Shown here in pieces: positions 51,593-62,800 of a DNA stretch of 64,000 nucleotides. Every line of letters starts with the position of its first letter. The stretch's first letter is position 1. The notes below the pieces were generated by a model. It was not told the origin of the DNA and ran no database searches. It saw only the letters and a list, made by a program, of their open reading frames with translations. A program made the position numbers and the translations under genes. Source of the DNA: JBCCJA01 sp039045975 (GTDB taxonomy: Bacteria; Planctomycetota; Planctomycetia; Planctomycetales; Planctomycetaceae); assembly GCA_039045975.1 (NCBI GenBank), contig JBCCJA010000005.1, positions 1 through 64,000 of the forward strand, read 5' to 3'.

Positions 51593-52864
51593 TCAGACCT
51601 CCACGGGCTCCCCGAAGGCCTCTTCGGCCACGACGTCGGTAACGTCGCACGGCAAAGGGCCGAGCAGGCGACGCCAAAAGTCGAGATACACGACTTCGCT
51701 CGCGTCCCAGCTCAGGCCCTGCTCGAACCGGTCCCGCCCGACGCGTCCCATTTCGGCCCGACGGTCGGGATTCTCGAGCAGACTTTTGATCTGCCGCCCC
51801 ATCTCGGCCTCGTCATTGTCCGCGACATAGACGGCCGCGTCGGCCGCACTGAAGCGGCTCTCGTTCAGAGCGAAACTGACGATCGGCAACGACATCGCCA
51901 TGTATTCGACGATCTTGTTCATCGTGCAGTGCGTGTTGAAGTCGTCCTCCGGGTCGGGCGCGATCGCGATGTCGGCCGTCGAGAGATGCCGGATCAACTC
52001 CTCGTCGGAGACCCGGCCCGTGAACCGGACGTAGTCGTCGAGCTTCAGCTCGGTCGCCAGACGCACCAGCTCGTCGAACGCTTCGCCCTTGCCGATGAAC
52101 GTGAACGAGCAAGACGTCAGTCCCGCGTCGACCGCGTGGCGGATCGCCCGCAGGGCGTAATCGACGCCGTCCTGCCGGCCCATCACGCCGAGATAGACGC
52201 CGAGGAATTCCCGCCCCCTCTTGAGCGACTCGTCGGGCGTGACCGGTTCGAACATCGACAGCCGCGGCCCGCTGCGGACGACCGTCACGTCGGCGTCGCG
52301 TTTGCCGCCCCGTCCGGTCGCGATCCGCTTGTAACTCTCGTTCGTGGCGATGCAGGCGTCGGCCGCCCGGAAAGTCTTCCGCTCGAACCAGCGGGTCACG
52401 TGATACAGCAGATCCTTACGTCCGAACTTCGCGACGTAGAGTTCCGGGCACAGGTCGTGATGGTCGAAGACGTATTTGACGCCGAATCGTTTCTTGTACG
52501 GCTCGGCGAGGGCCCAGAAGAAATCGGGCGGATTACAGCCCTGAATCGCATCGAACGGGCACTCACGCCACACGCGGGCCAGCAGGCTCTTCGTGTGCGT
52601 GTACGAGTGCCAATACTCGGAAAAATATCCGAACAGGCCGGCCGCTTCCTTCGGCGGCGGGTAGCGATAGACGTGAACGCCGTCGATCACCCGGACAGGT
52701 TCGGCCGGCTCGTCGGGCCGGTCCGGATCGGGCTTCGTCGGACACGGCGAGATCACGCTGACACGCACACCGGCGTCGGCGAGAGCCGTCGCCTCCATCC
52801 ACACCCGCCTGTCGAAAGGGACAGGCAGATTCTGGACCAGAATCACAACATGCGGGGAACTCAA
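51593..52864 (-). CDS. GT4-family glycosyltransferase
   Basis: This gene codes for about 423 residues from TTG 52864 (GGAG seven bases upstream); a longer frame to 52948 also exists. It opens HVVILVQNLPVPFDRRVWME, has KYVFDHHDLCPELYVAKFGR in the N-terminal domain and SFTFIGKGEAFDELVRLA, then STADIAIAPDPEDDFN and MNKIVEYMAMSLPIVSFALN in the C-terminal domain. It is a retaining GT-B enzyme of the exopolysaccharide cluster, in a run with the dehydrogenase and rfbA on the minus strand. Confidence 0.86.
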   Translation of the reverse strand: MSSPHVVILVQNLPVPFDRRVWMEATALADAGVRVSVISPCPTKPDPDRPDEPAEPVRVIDGVHVYRYPPPKEAAGLFGYFSEYWHSYTHTKSLLARVWRECPFDAIQGCNPPDFFWALAEPYKKRFGVKYVFDHHDLCPELYVAKFGRKDLLYHVTRWFERKTFRAADACIATNESYKRIATGRGGKRDADVTVVRSGPRLSMFEPVTPDESLKRGREFLGVYLGVMGRQDGVDYALRAIRHAVDAGLTSCSFTFIGKGEAFDELVRLATELKLDDYVRFTGRVSDEELIRHLSTADIAIAPDPEDDFNTHCTMNKIVEYMAMSLPIVSFALNESRFSAADAAVYVADNDEAEMGRQIKSLLENPDRRAEMGRVGRDRFEQGLSWDASEVVYLDFWRRLLGPLPCDVTDVVAEEAFGEPVEV

Positions 52865-52953
52865 AGCACATCTCCGAGTAACGATCAGTTCGGAGCGGCT
52901 GGCTGAGAACCGTGTAATGTCAGACAGCATAGGCTTCCTGCCGGCCATTCACA

Positions 52954-54261
52954 CTACCAGTAGAGACCTTCGACCTGCGCCGCCGTCCCGGCCGGGTCGA
53001 GCCCGCCGTCGAGGTCGATGACCACCTGATCAAAACGCAGCGAACCGAGCAGGTCGCCGAGCCCCGCGACCTTGTGCCCGTAGACGAACACCTCGCCGTG
53101 GGCCGCCGCCTGGCTCGGCGTGCAGAGTGACCGTTTCAGATGCGGCAGACGGCGGTCGATGAACTCTTTGTTCGCCCCGTGCAGGGACGCATAGGTCACG
53201 TCCGGGCAATAGATTTTGAGATCGAAGCCCTTGCCGATCAGGTACTCCGCCAGCGACACGAGCGGGCTTTCCCGGAGATCGTCCGTCCCCTCCTTAAAAG
53301 ACAGCCCGATCAGCGTGATGTTTCGCCGGTCGAGCGACACGACCCGCTCTCCAAGCCTCTCGACCTGTGCCCTGTTCGACTGCAGCATCGACTCGAGCAT
53401 CGGACTCGGCACGTAATTCTGCCGTCCCAGCGACAGCAGCCCGCGCAAATCTTTCGGCAGGCAGGAACCGCCGAACGCGAACCCGGGCCGCATGTATTTC
53501 GGCGAGATGTTCAGCTTCGTATCGCGGCAGACGATGTCCATCACGTCGCGTGAATCGACGCCGACCGACTTCGCGAGCATCCCGATCTCGTTCGCGAACG
53601 TGATCTTTGCGGCGTGGAACAGGTTGCACGAGTACTTAATCATCTCCGCCGTCGGGACGGCGCAGCGGACCGCCTCGCCACAGGCCTCGCCGTACAGCTC
53701 GACGAGCTGCCCGAAGACTTTGTCGTCCTCGGTCCCGACGACCGTGAACGGCGGGTCGTAGAAATCCTTGAGGCTCGTCCCCTCACGCAGAAATTCCGGG
53801 TTCATCGCGAGGCCCAAATCCTCCCCCGCGACCCGGCCTTTCGCAGTGAGGATTTCCTTGACGAGCCCTTCCGTCGTGCCCGGGAGCACCGTCGAGCGGA
53901 TCACGACCGTGTGGTGGCCTTCACGAGATTCGAGCGCCTCGGCGATCTCGCCGCAGACCTTTTCGATGTACCGCGTCTCGAAACTGCCGTCGGGCTTCGA
54001 CGGCGTGCCGACGCAGACGATCGACAATTCGGTCTCGGCGATCGCGGCGGCCGGCGAATCGGTCACCGTCAGCCGGCCCGAGGCAACACCGTCGGCGAGC
54101 AGTTCGTCGAGCCCCGCTTCGACGAACGGCGCCCGACCGGAACTCAGGCTGTCGAGCTTCAACGTGTTCGGGTCGACCCCGATGACCCGATGACCCAGCT
54201 TCGCCAGACACGCCGAAGTCACAGCGCCGACGTAACCCATCCCGAAAATCGAAACACGCAT
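52954..54261 (-). CDS. GDP-mannose/UDP-glucose 6-dehydrogenase
   Basis: This gene codes for 435 residues from ATG 54261. It has RVSIFGMGYVGAVTSACLAK, ELSIVCVGTPSKPDGSFETR, HAAKITFANEIGMLAKSVGV and the catalytic Cys in FAFGGSCLPKDLRGLLSL. The sequence is closest in style to AlgD-type GDP-mannose dehydrogenases. It makes the uronic acid building block for the polysaccharide; UDP-glucose cannot be excluded. It lies between a GT4 gene and rfbA. Confidence 0.88.
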   Translation of the reverse strand: MRVSIFGMGYVGAVTSACLAKLGHRVIGVDPNTLKLDSLSSGRAPFVEAGLDELLADGVASGRLTVTDSPAAAIAETELSIVCVGTPSKPDGSFETRYIEKVCGEIAEALESREGHHTVVIRSTVLPGTTEGLVKEILTAKGRVAGEDLGLAMNPEFLREGTSLKDFYDPPFTVVGTEDDKVFGQLVELYGEACGEAVRCAVPTAEMIKYSCNLFHAAKITFANEIGMLAKSVGVDSRDVMDIVCRDTKLNISPKYMRPGFAFGGSCLPKDLRGLLSLGRQNYVPSPMLESMLQSNRAQVERLGERVVSLDRRNITLIGLSFKEGTDDLRESPLVSLAEYLIGKGFDLKIYCPDVTYASLHGANKEFIDRRLPHLKRSLCTPSQAAAHGEVFVYGHKVAGLGDLLGSLRFDQVVIDLDGGLDPAGTAAQVEGLYW

Positions 54262-54296
54262 GGCAAGTCGTCCCGAAAAACACTCACTACGCCGTG

Positions 54297-55181
54297 TCAC
54301 GCGTCACGCGGCTCACGGAGCAATCGCAGCAGATACTGACCGTATTCGTTCTTGCTCATGGACCCGCCGATCTCCTCGACGCGGGCGTCGTCGATCCATC
54401 CCTGTCGCCAAGCGATCTCTTCCGGACAGGCGATCTTCAAACCCTGTCGTTCTTCGACGGCCCGGACGAAATCGGACGCATCGTTCAGCGACGCGTGCGT
54501 GCCCGAGTCGAGCCACGCCGTGCCCCGGCCCAAAATCTCGACGCCCAACTTCCCGCGATCCAGGTATTCGCGGTTCACGTCGGTGATCTCCAGCTCGCCC
54601 CGCGGCGAAGGCTTCAAACCCTTCGCGACGTCGACCACGTCGCCGTCGTAGTAGTACAGGCCCGTGACGGCCAAATTCGATTTCGGCACCGAAGGCTTCT
54701 CGACCAATTCGACCGGCCTGCCGGCCTTATCGAGCGTCACGACGCCATACCGCTCGGGGTCTTGGACACGGTAGGCGAAAACGGTCGCCCCGGCCTCGTT
54801 CGCGGCCGCCCGCTGCAGCTGCCCGCTCAACCCCTGGCCGAAAAAGATGTTGTCGCCGAGGACCAGACAAGACGGCCCGCCCGCGACGAAGTCCGCACCG
54901 ATCAAGTACGCCTGCGCCAGCCCGCCCGGATCGGGCTGCACGGCATAACGGATCGACACACCGAAGGCAGAGCCTTCGCCGAGCAGCCGTTCGAACATCG
55001 GCACGTCATGGGGCGTGCTGATCACGAGCACGTCGCGGATTCCCGACAGCATCAGCGTCGAGAGCGGATAATAGATCATCGGCTTGTCGTAGACGGGGAG
55101 CAGCTGCTTGCTCACCGCCCGGGTCGCGGGATACAGCCGCGTTCCGGAACCGCCGGCCAGAATGATCCCTTTACGCGTCAC
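54297..55181 (-). CDS. rfbA: Glucose-1-phosphate thymidylyltransferase
   Basis: This gene codes for 294 residues from GTG 55181; a longer frame to 55274 would add an unsupported stretch. It has KGIILAGGSGTRLYPATRAV, the core YDKPMIYYPLSTLMLSGIRD, AYLIGADFVAGGPSCLVLGD and AWLDSGTHASLNDASDFVRA near the end. It is the first step of dTDP-rhamnose synthesis. Length matches the family. It is divergent from the exosortase gene. Confidence 0.94.
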   Translation of the reverse strand: MTRKGIILAGGSGTRLYPATRAVSKQLLPVYDKPMIYYPLSTLMLSGIRDVLVISTPHDVPMFERLLGEGSAFGVSIRYAVQPDPGGLAQAYLIGADFVAGGPSCLVLGDNIFFGQGLSGQLQRAAANEAGATVFAYRVQDPERYGVVTLDKAGRPVELVEKPSVPKSNLAVTGLYYYDGDVVDVAKGLKPSPRGELEITDVNREYLDRGKLGVEILGRGTAWLDSGTHASLNDASDFVRAVEERQGLKIACPEEIAWRQGWIDDARVEEIGGSMSKNEYGQYLLRLLREPRDA

Positions 55182-55463
55182 CGTCCCGCCCCGCTCGAAC
55201 GCCGCATTTAACAATTCGGGGGCGAGGATGTGCTCCGACGTGCGACAACGCAACACGCCCAAAACCACACTCACAGCATCAAAATATGTCGCTCCTTCGG
55301 ACGTTACGGCTCACCTTCATCAAGCGCGAGAAGGCATGGCATTTTCCACAAGTAGGAATTTGCCCTGACCGCCGCCCACGCGCAAACTTGTAAAATCTGT
55401 TGCCGCAGCCAGACGCCACCGGCTCGATATCGACCCCACCGAGCCCGTAGGTCGGCAATACCT

Positions 55464-56399
55464 GTGAACGAAGCCGTCGCGATTCAGAGGGGCGAGCCGA
55501 CAGCCGGTCCGCCTGCGGCCTTGCCGGCGATCTGCTGCGTCGTGCTCGCGTCGGCGGCCGTCGTCAGCCACGCCGATGTCGTCGCAGATCTCGTCGCGAT
55601 CTGGAACAAGTCGCAAGACTTCTCCCACGGCTACGTCGTCCCGGTCTTTTCGATCTACCTGATCTGGCGTCAGCGGGCCGCCATCGCCGAGTGCCTGAAG
55701 AAGCCGACGTCGCTGTTCGGACTGATCGCGGGCGTCAACTGCGGCATCGTCGCGATCGCGTTGCGGATCAGCGGCGTCGTGTATCAAGTCGTCGGACTCG
55801 AAGCCATCGGCCTGATGGTGGCCCTCTACGCCGTGGCGCTGATTTGCCTCGGTCGCCGCGGCGCGTGGTTGGTCACGCCCGCGATCGGCTTCTTGATCTT
55901 CGCCCTGCCGATGCCCGGCTTCATCATCGTGCCGCTCAGGCTGTGGCTGCAGAAGCTCGCGACGATCGGCAGCACGTTCGTGCTCCAGACACTCGGCCTG
56001 CCGGCAGTCATTCAAGGCAACACGATCCGCCTGCCCGACGCGGTCCTCGGCGTCGCCGAGGCGTGCAGCGGGATGCGGATGCTGATCACGTTCGCGGCGA
56101 TCGTGTGCGGCTCGGTCCTCGTCAGCCGACAGCCCCTGTACGAGAAGGCGCTGACGCTGCTCGCGATCGTCCCGATCACGCTCGGCGTGAATATCGCCCG
56201 GATCGTGACGACCGGCATCGTTTACAACACCTACGGCGAAGAGCAGGGCGACGCCGTGCACGACTGGGCCGGCTTCGGCATGATCCTGCTCGGGGTCGGC
56301 CTCCTGAGTGTGTGGACGGGGACCATCTCCAAGATTTTCGACAGCCCCGGTGACCCGGCCGCGGGCCCCCGCGACCCGGCGACCGCGCCGCCCGCGTAA
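55464..56399 (+). CDS. Exosortase
   Basis: This gene codes for 311 residues. It has about eight membrane spans and the full exosortase active site: C201 (LGVAEACSGMRMLITF), R246 (GVNIARIVTT) and H266 (DAVHDWAGFG). It is an EpsH-like membrane protein that cuts and attaches PEP-CTERM-type proteins. It is followed by Wzz-kinase and EpsI genes, the common exosortase neighbourhood. No PEP-CTERM substrate gene is seen in the window. Confidence 0.94.
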   Translation: MNEAVAIQRGEPTAGPPAALPAICCVVLASAAVVSHADVVADLVAIWNKSQDFSHGYVVPVFSIYLIWRQRAAIAECLKKPTSLFGLIAGVNCGIVAIALRISGVVYQVVGLEAIGLMVALYAVALICLGRRGAWLVTPAIGFLIFALPMPGFIIVPLRLWLQKLATIGSTFVLQTLGLPAVIQGNTIRLPDAVLGVAEACSGMRMLITFAAIVCGSVLVSRQPLYEKALTLLAIVPITLGVNIARIVTTGIVYNTYGEEQGDAVHDWAGFGMILLGVGLLSVWTGTISKIFDSPGDPAAGPRDPATAPPA

Positions 56400-56495
56400 G
56401 ATCTCAAGCAGCGGCAGGAAGCCGGACACGGGTGGCCGGACCGAAGGCCCGCACAGCCGACGTCCCCGCCCCACCGAGCCTGCCGACACTGACTC

Positions 56496-59060
56496 ATGGC
56501 CGACACATCGAGCACCGCCCCCGCCGTCCGCCCGACGCCGCCCGAGGCCCGTCCGCCCGTCAACGGCTTGATACGGCAGACCGCGGCGGTGCCGACGTTG
56601 CGTCCGGCCGTGCAACGGCCGGAAGTCGATGAAGCCGGGATCAGCCCCTCGGTCATCGCCAACGCGGTCCGCCGCTGTTGGCCGACGGCGTTACTGCTCG
56701 GCTTGCTGCTCGGACCGCCCGGCGCGGTCGGCGCCTGGATGTCGTTGACGCCGCAATTTACGGCAGCCCGGTTTCTGCGGATCGACGCCGCGACCGACAA
56801 GGTCGTCTTCGACACCGCCGACACGGGGACCGATTCACTCCGCACGTTCAAGCTCTTCAAAGATACGCAGCTCAGCCTGATCAGTTCTCCACTCGTGCTC
56901 GCCGCAGCGATCGGGACCGAAGGCGTGGCGGAACTCCCGCTCGTCATCGAAAACGAAGCCTCTCTCGAATGGCTCGAAGAGTGCCTCAGCGCGAGGTTCC
57001 CCAACGACGCCGAGATCTTGAACGTCAGCGTCAAAACGCCCGACCCGGGCACATCGCTGAAACTCGTCGACGCCGTCGTCGACGCCTACATGAGCGAGGT
57101 CGTCCTCGCCGAACGCAACAGACGTCTGCAAGGACTCGAGACCTTGGAGCGGACCCGGGCCGAGACGGTCAACCGGGTCCGCGCCCGGCGGTCCGAGTTG
57201 AAGGTGCTCGCCGAGACACTCGGCACGGGCGACCCGGAGTCGCTCAGCATCCGCCAGCAGGCCGCGATGCAGGAAGGCACGATGCTCCGCCGGCAACTCG
57301 GCGAAGTGAAATACCGCGTGCTCACCCTCGAAGGCCGACTCGAAATGGCCCGGAGCATTTTGAGCGAAAAGAAAGCGGAGAAGTCCGACGCGGTCGAGGG
57401 GACAGACGACAGTCCGAACGAAGCCGAGGAAGCATCACAGCCCGAAGCCATCGCCCGGACCGAGGCCGACGACTCACCCGTTGTCCCTGAAGGCGGAACC
57501 GTCGACGTCGAAGACGCGACCGTCGCGGCGTCGACTGCGGCCACCGGCCCCGTCGGACAACCCGCCGATGCCGATCCGATCACGACCGACCCCGGCACCG
57601 ACTCGTACACGGCCGCGGAAATCGTCATCCCGGAATTCCGCATCGACCAACTCGTCCAAGCCGATCCGACCGCGGCCGGACTGAACCGGCAGCGTTCCCG
57701 ACTCGAAAACCTCATCATCCGTGCCGAGGCGAAGATGACCGCGTCCGCCGCCGACGCGATGCTCGATCGTCACCGCGAGAGCCTGAAAGAGGTCGACGCC
57801 GAGCTGGCCGCCCGTCGTGAAGAACTCGCCGACGGGCTGCGGGCCGAATTGCTGGCCGGCAAAGCCACCCCGGACGGACTCCCCTTCGACCCGATGCAGG
57901 GAATCAAACAGCTGGAAATGGAACTGGGCATCCTCGCACAGCAGAAGAAGCTGCTCGAAAGCGACCTCGCCCAGTTCGAAACCGACATCAAGGCCCTCAG
58001 CCGGTCGTCGATCGACGTCGAGATGATGCGGGAAGACATCGCCGCCCAGGAATCGATCCTCGCCGGTCTGAACACCGAGATCGAGAAGACCCGCGTCGAG
58101 CTCAAGGCCGACTCGCGCGTCGAGCCGATCACCGAGGCCCGGCTGGTCGACAACCTCGACCTGACGAAACGGATCGCCGCGGCGGCCGGTGCCGGACTGG
58201 GAGGGCTCTGCCTGCCGCTCGCCGCGTTGCTTCTGTTCGACCTGCGTCGCGGCCCCGTAAACGGCTCGCAGTCGTTGGCGGACCGGCTCGGCGTCCCGAT
58301 CCTCGGCACGACGCCGAAGGTGAAGAATCCGACCGTGATCGCCCGCAACGAGCCATTGAGGAGCCGCGCCGACCGCGAAATGGCCGAATCGATCGACGCG
58401 ATCGCCTCGATGCTGTTGAGCCAAACACGCCTCGACGGACGGCGGGTGCTACTCGTCACCAGCGCCGTACCGGACGAAGGAAAAACGACGCTGGCGTGCA
58501 ATCTGTCGGCGGCACTCGCGGCTGCCGGCAAGCGGGTCGTCCTCGTCGACGTCGACCTGCGACGGCCCTCGGTCCATATCGAGCTCGGTCTGGACGAGGC
58601 CCCGGGCGTCAGCGACCTCCTCGACGGCAGCACGGAAATCGCCGACGCCGTCCGCAGCCTCAGCGATACCCGCGACGTACTCACCACCGGGTCGGGCGAA
58701 GGGCACGTGATGTCGGGCTCGACGCGAGAGGCGTTGCCGCGACTAATCGGAGAGCTCAGGTCGCGTTACGAGTTCGTCATCCTCGACGGCGCGCCGTTGA
58801 TCCCGATCGCCGACAGCCGCGTGATTTCGCAGCACGCCGACGCAGCGATCCTTACGGCGATCCGTGACAAAAGCCGCGTCAACCAGGTCGTCGCGGCGAA
58901 GGAACTGCTCGACGCGTACGACACGCCGGTGCAGGGGATCGTCGTCGCCGGCTGCACCGATTCGGCGTGCGGGTACGGCGACGGCTATTACTACACGTAC
59001 GCATACTCCGATGGCGGCGGCGACCGCATCTCGCGACGGGCCTCCGCCCCGTCGGTTTGA
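56496..59060 (+). CDS. Wzz-type chain-length protein fused to BY-type tyrosine kinase
   Basis: This gene codes for 854 residues. A first membrane span (about residues 67-87, TALLLGLLLGPPGAVGAW) starts the Wzz region, followed by coiled coils (EARRSELKVLAETLGTGDP and later) and an acidic, low-complexity stretch (about 290-370). The kinase part has Walker A SAVPDEGKTTLACNLSAALA (about 650), A' RVVLVDVDLRRPSVH and B FVILDGAPL, and ends in a Tyr cluster (GYGDGYYYTYAYSDG). It controls polysaccharide chain length by phosphorylation cycles. Confidence 0.93.
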   Translation: MADTSSTAPAVRPTPPEARPPVNGLIRQTAAVPTLRPAVQRPEVDEAGISPSVIANAVRRCWPTALLLGLLLGPPGAVGAWMSLTPQFTAARFLRIDAATDKVVFDTADTGTDSLRTFKLFKDTQLSLISSPLVLAAAIGTEGVAELPLVIENEASLEWLEECLSARFPNDAEILNVSVKTPDPGTSLKLVDAVVDAYMSEVVLAERNRRLQGLETLERTRAETVNRVRARRSELKVLAETLGTGDPESLSIRQQAAMQEGTMLRRQLGEVKYRVLTLEGRLEMARSILSEKKAEKSDAVEGTDDSPNEAEEASQPEAIARTEADDSPVVPEGGTVDVEDATVAASTAATGPVGQPADADPITTDPGTDSYTAAEIVIPEFRIDQLVQADPTAAGLNRQRSRLENLIIRAEAKMTASAADAMLDRHRESLKEVDAELAARREELADGLRAELLAGKATPDGLPFDPMQGIKQLEMELGILAQQKKLLESDLAQFETDIKALSRSSIDVEMMREDIAAQESILAGLNTEIEKTRVELKADSRVEPITEARLVDNLDLTKRIAAAAGAGLGGLCLPLAALLLFDLRRGPVNGSQSLADRLGVPILGTTPKVKNPTVIARNEPLRSRADREMAESIDAIASMLLSQTRLDGRRVLLVTSAVPDEGKTTLACNLSAALAAAGKRVVLVDVDLRRPSVHIELGLDEAPGVSDLLDGSTEIADAVRSLSDTRDVLTTGSGEGHVMSGSTREALPRLIGELRSRYEFVILDGAPLIPIADSRVISQHADAAILTAIRDKSRVNQVVAAKELLDAYDTPVQGIVVAGCTDSACGYGDGYYYTYAYSDGGGDRISRRASAPSV

Positions 59061-59155
59061 GACTCCGACACGCCTCCGAGGGAACGAAGGCGAGGACAAG
59101 GAAACCGGCACCGCCGCGACCGCGACAGACAGCCCTCAACGACCGATCGAACACG

Positions 59156-59866
59156 ATGCCGATTTTGACCCGTGTGGCCGTCGCCGCCTTGATCCTGATC
59201 GGCGGACATTTCGCGACCGTGGCGGCCAAAGCCCGCTTCGAGTTCGACGTCACCCAGCCGACGTTCGACCTCGCCGAATTTCCCGAAGAGGTCGGAGACT
59301 ACGTCGGCAAAGACACCGAAATGGACGACGGCGTCCGCGGCGTCCTGAAGGCGAAAACCAGCATCAACCGCGTCTACCGCGAGCGGTTCCGTCCCGAAGT
59401 GCGGATCCACGGCGCCGTCTGGTCCGACATGAGTCACGTCAGCGACGGCTGCCCGCACCACCCCGACGTCTGCTACCCGGCCCAGGGCTGGTCGACCGAG
59501 TCGATCAAAACGCTGACGGTCGAAACGGCCGCGGGCCGTTCCGTCCCGGTGAGGCTCGCGTTGATGAGCCGCGAGTTCGAACGCGTCGTCGTCGCCCACA
59601 CGTATCGGCTCGGCGCCGACAGCTTCACGAACATCGCGGAAGCACGGCCCGTGCTCGAAGGGCTCCGCGGCACGGGGGAGTGGCCTCACGTCATGAAGTT
59701 GATGATCCAGATCGGCACGGCCGACCTGGACGCGGCCCGGCCGTCGGCCGAGTTCTTCGTTAAAGAGGTCTTCGACTGGCTCGACGCCGTCGAACCGATC
59801 GGCGAAGTCCCGGACGAGACCGCACCGGCCGACACCTCCGGCGAAGCTCCTGCCGTCGACGCCTGA
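59156..59866 (+). CDS. EpsI-domain exosortase-associated protein
   Basis: This gene codes for 236 residues from ATG 59156. A signal anchor (PILTRVAVAALILIGGHFA) is followed by a strand-rich body with SDGCPHHPDVCYPAQGW, the EpsI motif, and FERVVVAHTYRLGADSF. EpsI proteins act with exosortases, mostly as cofactors of polysaccharide assembly. It is adjacent to the Wzz-kinase and TPR genes. Confidence 0.88.
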   Translation: MPILTRVAVAALILIGGHFATVAAKARFEFDVTQPTFDLAEFPEEVGDYVGKDTEMDDGVRGVLKAKTSINRVYRERFRPEVRIHGAVWSDMSHVSDGCPHHPDVCYPAQGWSTESIKTLTVETAAGRSVPVRLALMSREFERVVVAHTYRLGADSFTNIAEARPVLEGLRGTGEWPHVMKLMIQIGTADLDAARPSAEFFVKEVFDWLDAVEPIGEVPDETAPADTSGEAPAVDA

Positions 59867-59899
59867 CGGATCGGGCCGGCGACATCGTCCCGCCCCGGC

Positions 59900-62800
59900 A
59901 TGGCCGCATCCTCCCACACCCCCGCCACCGAATTCCTCGAGATGCCCAAAGTCAACGGCCGCTTTCTCGGCATCCTCGTCGTGACGTTCGCCGTGCTCGC
60001 CGGCGGCGTCTACGCGACGCACACCTATCAGGTCGGCAGGCAGACGCGGCTGCTCCGCGAGCAGGCCGTCGCGGCCGCCGAACGTGACGACGCGGAAGAC
60101 GCGATCGCGACGTACCGCCAGTACCTCGGCCTGGCGAAAGACGACCATGTCACCCGCGAAGAGTTCGGCGACTACATGCGTCGGATCGGGCAAATAAGAG
60201 AAGCCTATCGGCTCTACGACCGCGCGGCGGCCGCCCGCGGCGACGATCTGGAGCTCGCGAAGAAGCTGACCGAGGTCGCCCTCGACTTGCAGCGGTTCGA
60301 CGACGCACTCCGCGTCTCGCAGACGACGCTGCTCGCCGCCGAACCGGCCGACCCCGAGTCCCTCACGCTCGCCGCTCGCGCCCATCTCGGCCTGCGCGAG
60401 TTTGACGAAGCGGCCGAAAAGCTCCGGCAGGCCGTCGAATCGGGTCGGGCCGATGTCACAGCGAGCACGATCTACGCCCGCCTCACCGCCGCACGCGACG
60501 CCGACATCCCCGCCGGTCTGACGACCCTCGACCGCCTCGTCGAAAGCTCGCCCGACGACGCGGAAGCACTCATCGCCCGCGGCCGCTACTCGCTCGACGT
60601 CGCCAGAGGCCGCATCGCGACCTTCCTCGGGAACGATGACACCGCAAACGAGGACGACTCCGCGGAGACGGTCGTCGACGGCAGCGAAGACGCCGGCCCC
60701 GTCACCGAACGTGACGAGCCGATCCCCGTCGACCGCCGACAGGCCCTTGCCGCCGCGACCGCCGACGCGTTCCGGGCGATCTCGCTCGCCCCCGAGAACA
60801 CCGACGCCATCCGGCTCGGCATCGAAACGACGTTCCTGTCCGGCGACTACGCAAAGCTCCTCGAACTCACGACCCGGGCGATCGAGGCGTTCCCCGAAGA
60901 CGTGATGTTCTACGAGTCACGCGCCGAAGCGCTGCTCCGCACGGGTAAGACCGAAGAGGCCATCGCGACCCTCCGCAGCGGCATCGAGGCGACGTCCTCA
61001 ACTTGGCGACTCCGCTGGACCCTGACCACGTTGCTGATCGACGCCGGCCGGTTCGACGACGCCGAGCAGGAACTGCCCGAACTCGAACAAGCCGAGCCGC
61101 CCGACGCTTTGCTCGGCTACGCCCGCGGCCGGATCGCGGCGAGCCGTGGAGAATGGCAGCGAGCGATCGACCTGCTCCAAGGCTGCCGCGACGGACTGAT
61201 CAGGAACCGCCGCTACGCCGAATTGGCCGACTATCAGCTCGCCATCTGCTTTCGCGAACTCGGCGACGACGACAGGCGTATCGCGTCGCTCCGCCGCGTG
61301 TTGACGAACAACCCACTGGCGGTCTCCGCCCGTAAGGAGCTCGCGATCGCGTTCGTCGACGTCGGCCGGGCCGATCTGGCGTCCGACGAACTGACACTGG
61401 CGCTCGCGCTCGGCGGGAACGACGCCCGGTCGTTATTGACGCTCGCGGCGTTCGAAATCGTCGACAACCTGCGACAAGACGAAGACGCCCGCCGCTGGGA
61501 GCGGGTCGATCAAATACTCACCCAACTCGACCGCCTCGTGCGCGAAGGGATCCGTGCTGCCACGGAAGAAGGCCCGGACGCCGCCGGCGCCGTACCTGAC
61601 GTCACGGCGGCCCGCAGGCTGCTCGCCGACGCGACGGTCCTCCGGGCCGAGGCCGTCTCGGCCAGGGGCCAGATCGAGGAAGCGCTCACATTGCTCGCGA
61701 CAGCGACCGACGAGTGGCCCGAATCAGAAGAGCTCGCGATCCTCCGAGCGCTCTTCGAGAGCCGTGCCGGCAATCACGGAACGGCCGAAACGCTACTCAC
61801 CGACATCGAAGCGAACTTCGAGGGCTCCGTCAGACTCCGTCATGCCCGAGCCGTCTGTCTGACCGAGCGGGCCGAACAAGACCGGGGGACTTTCCCGACG
61901 GCCGAAATCGTCGCGTTCGCCCGGCCGCCCGCGGAAGGAAACGAAACAACCGCCGCGGAGTCCGCCGCGGTCTTCTACCGCATTCTGTCTCGGGCAGGGG
62001 CGGCGGAAGCGGCCGTGGACGCCGCCCGACGTGTCGCCGACGCGCGGCCGACCGACCTCACACCGCGGATGTTTCTGCTCGACCGTGCCGCGGAAGCGAA
62101 CGACGCCGAGACACTCCACGCCCTCGCCGAGGAGATCCGCGAAATCAACGGCGACGGCGGCGAATACGAGTACGCCGCCGCCCTCGCCGACGTCGTCACG
62201 GCCCGACAGACCGCCGCGAGCGGCCGCCTGCCGGCAGAGGTCATGTCAGACGCCCAGGACCGCCTCGGCAGGGCGGCCCTGAAACGACCGCACTGGCACG
62301 CTATCCCCTCACTTTCGGCCCGACTGCATCAGGAAGCGGGCGACGCCGAGGCCGCCCTCGGCAGATTCGCCGAAGCGTTCGAACTCGGCGAGCGTGACCC
62401 GGAAGTCGTCGCCGAACTGCTCGTCATGCTCGAAGACCGCGGCCGCTATGCCGAGGCCGACGCCGTCGTCCGACGCCTCCGTTCGGACCGCGTGCCCGTC
62501 TCCGACGCGCTCAAACGCGTCGCGATCGAACGCAGCCCCCAACGGTCCGACTACGACCGGGCCGGGCGTCTGACCGGTCTCGGGGCCGTCGACACGGACG
62601 ACGTCGGCGACCTCCTCTGGCTCGGGCACGTCCACGCGATCCTCGGCGACACCGTCGCCGCCGACGAAGCGTTCGCCGAGGCGCTGACGCGCGCCCCCGG
62701 CGACCGACGGACGCGGATCGGTCGGCTCCGCTTTTTGGCGGCCGCAGGCCGCACCGAAGAGGCCGAAGCCGCGCTCGAAGCCTGGGCCGCTCCGGGCGAC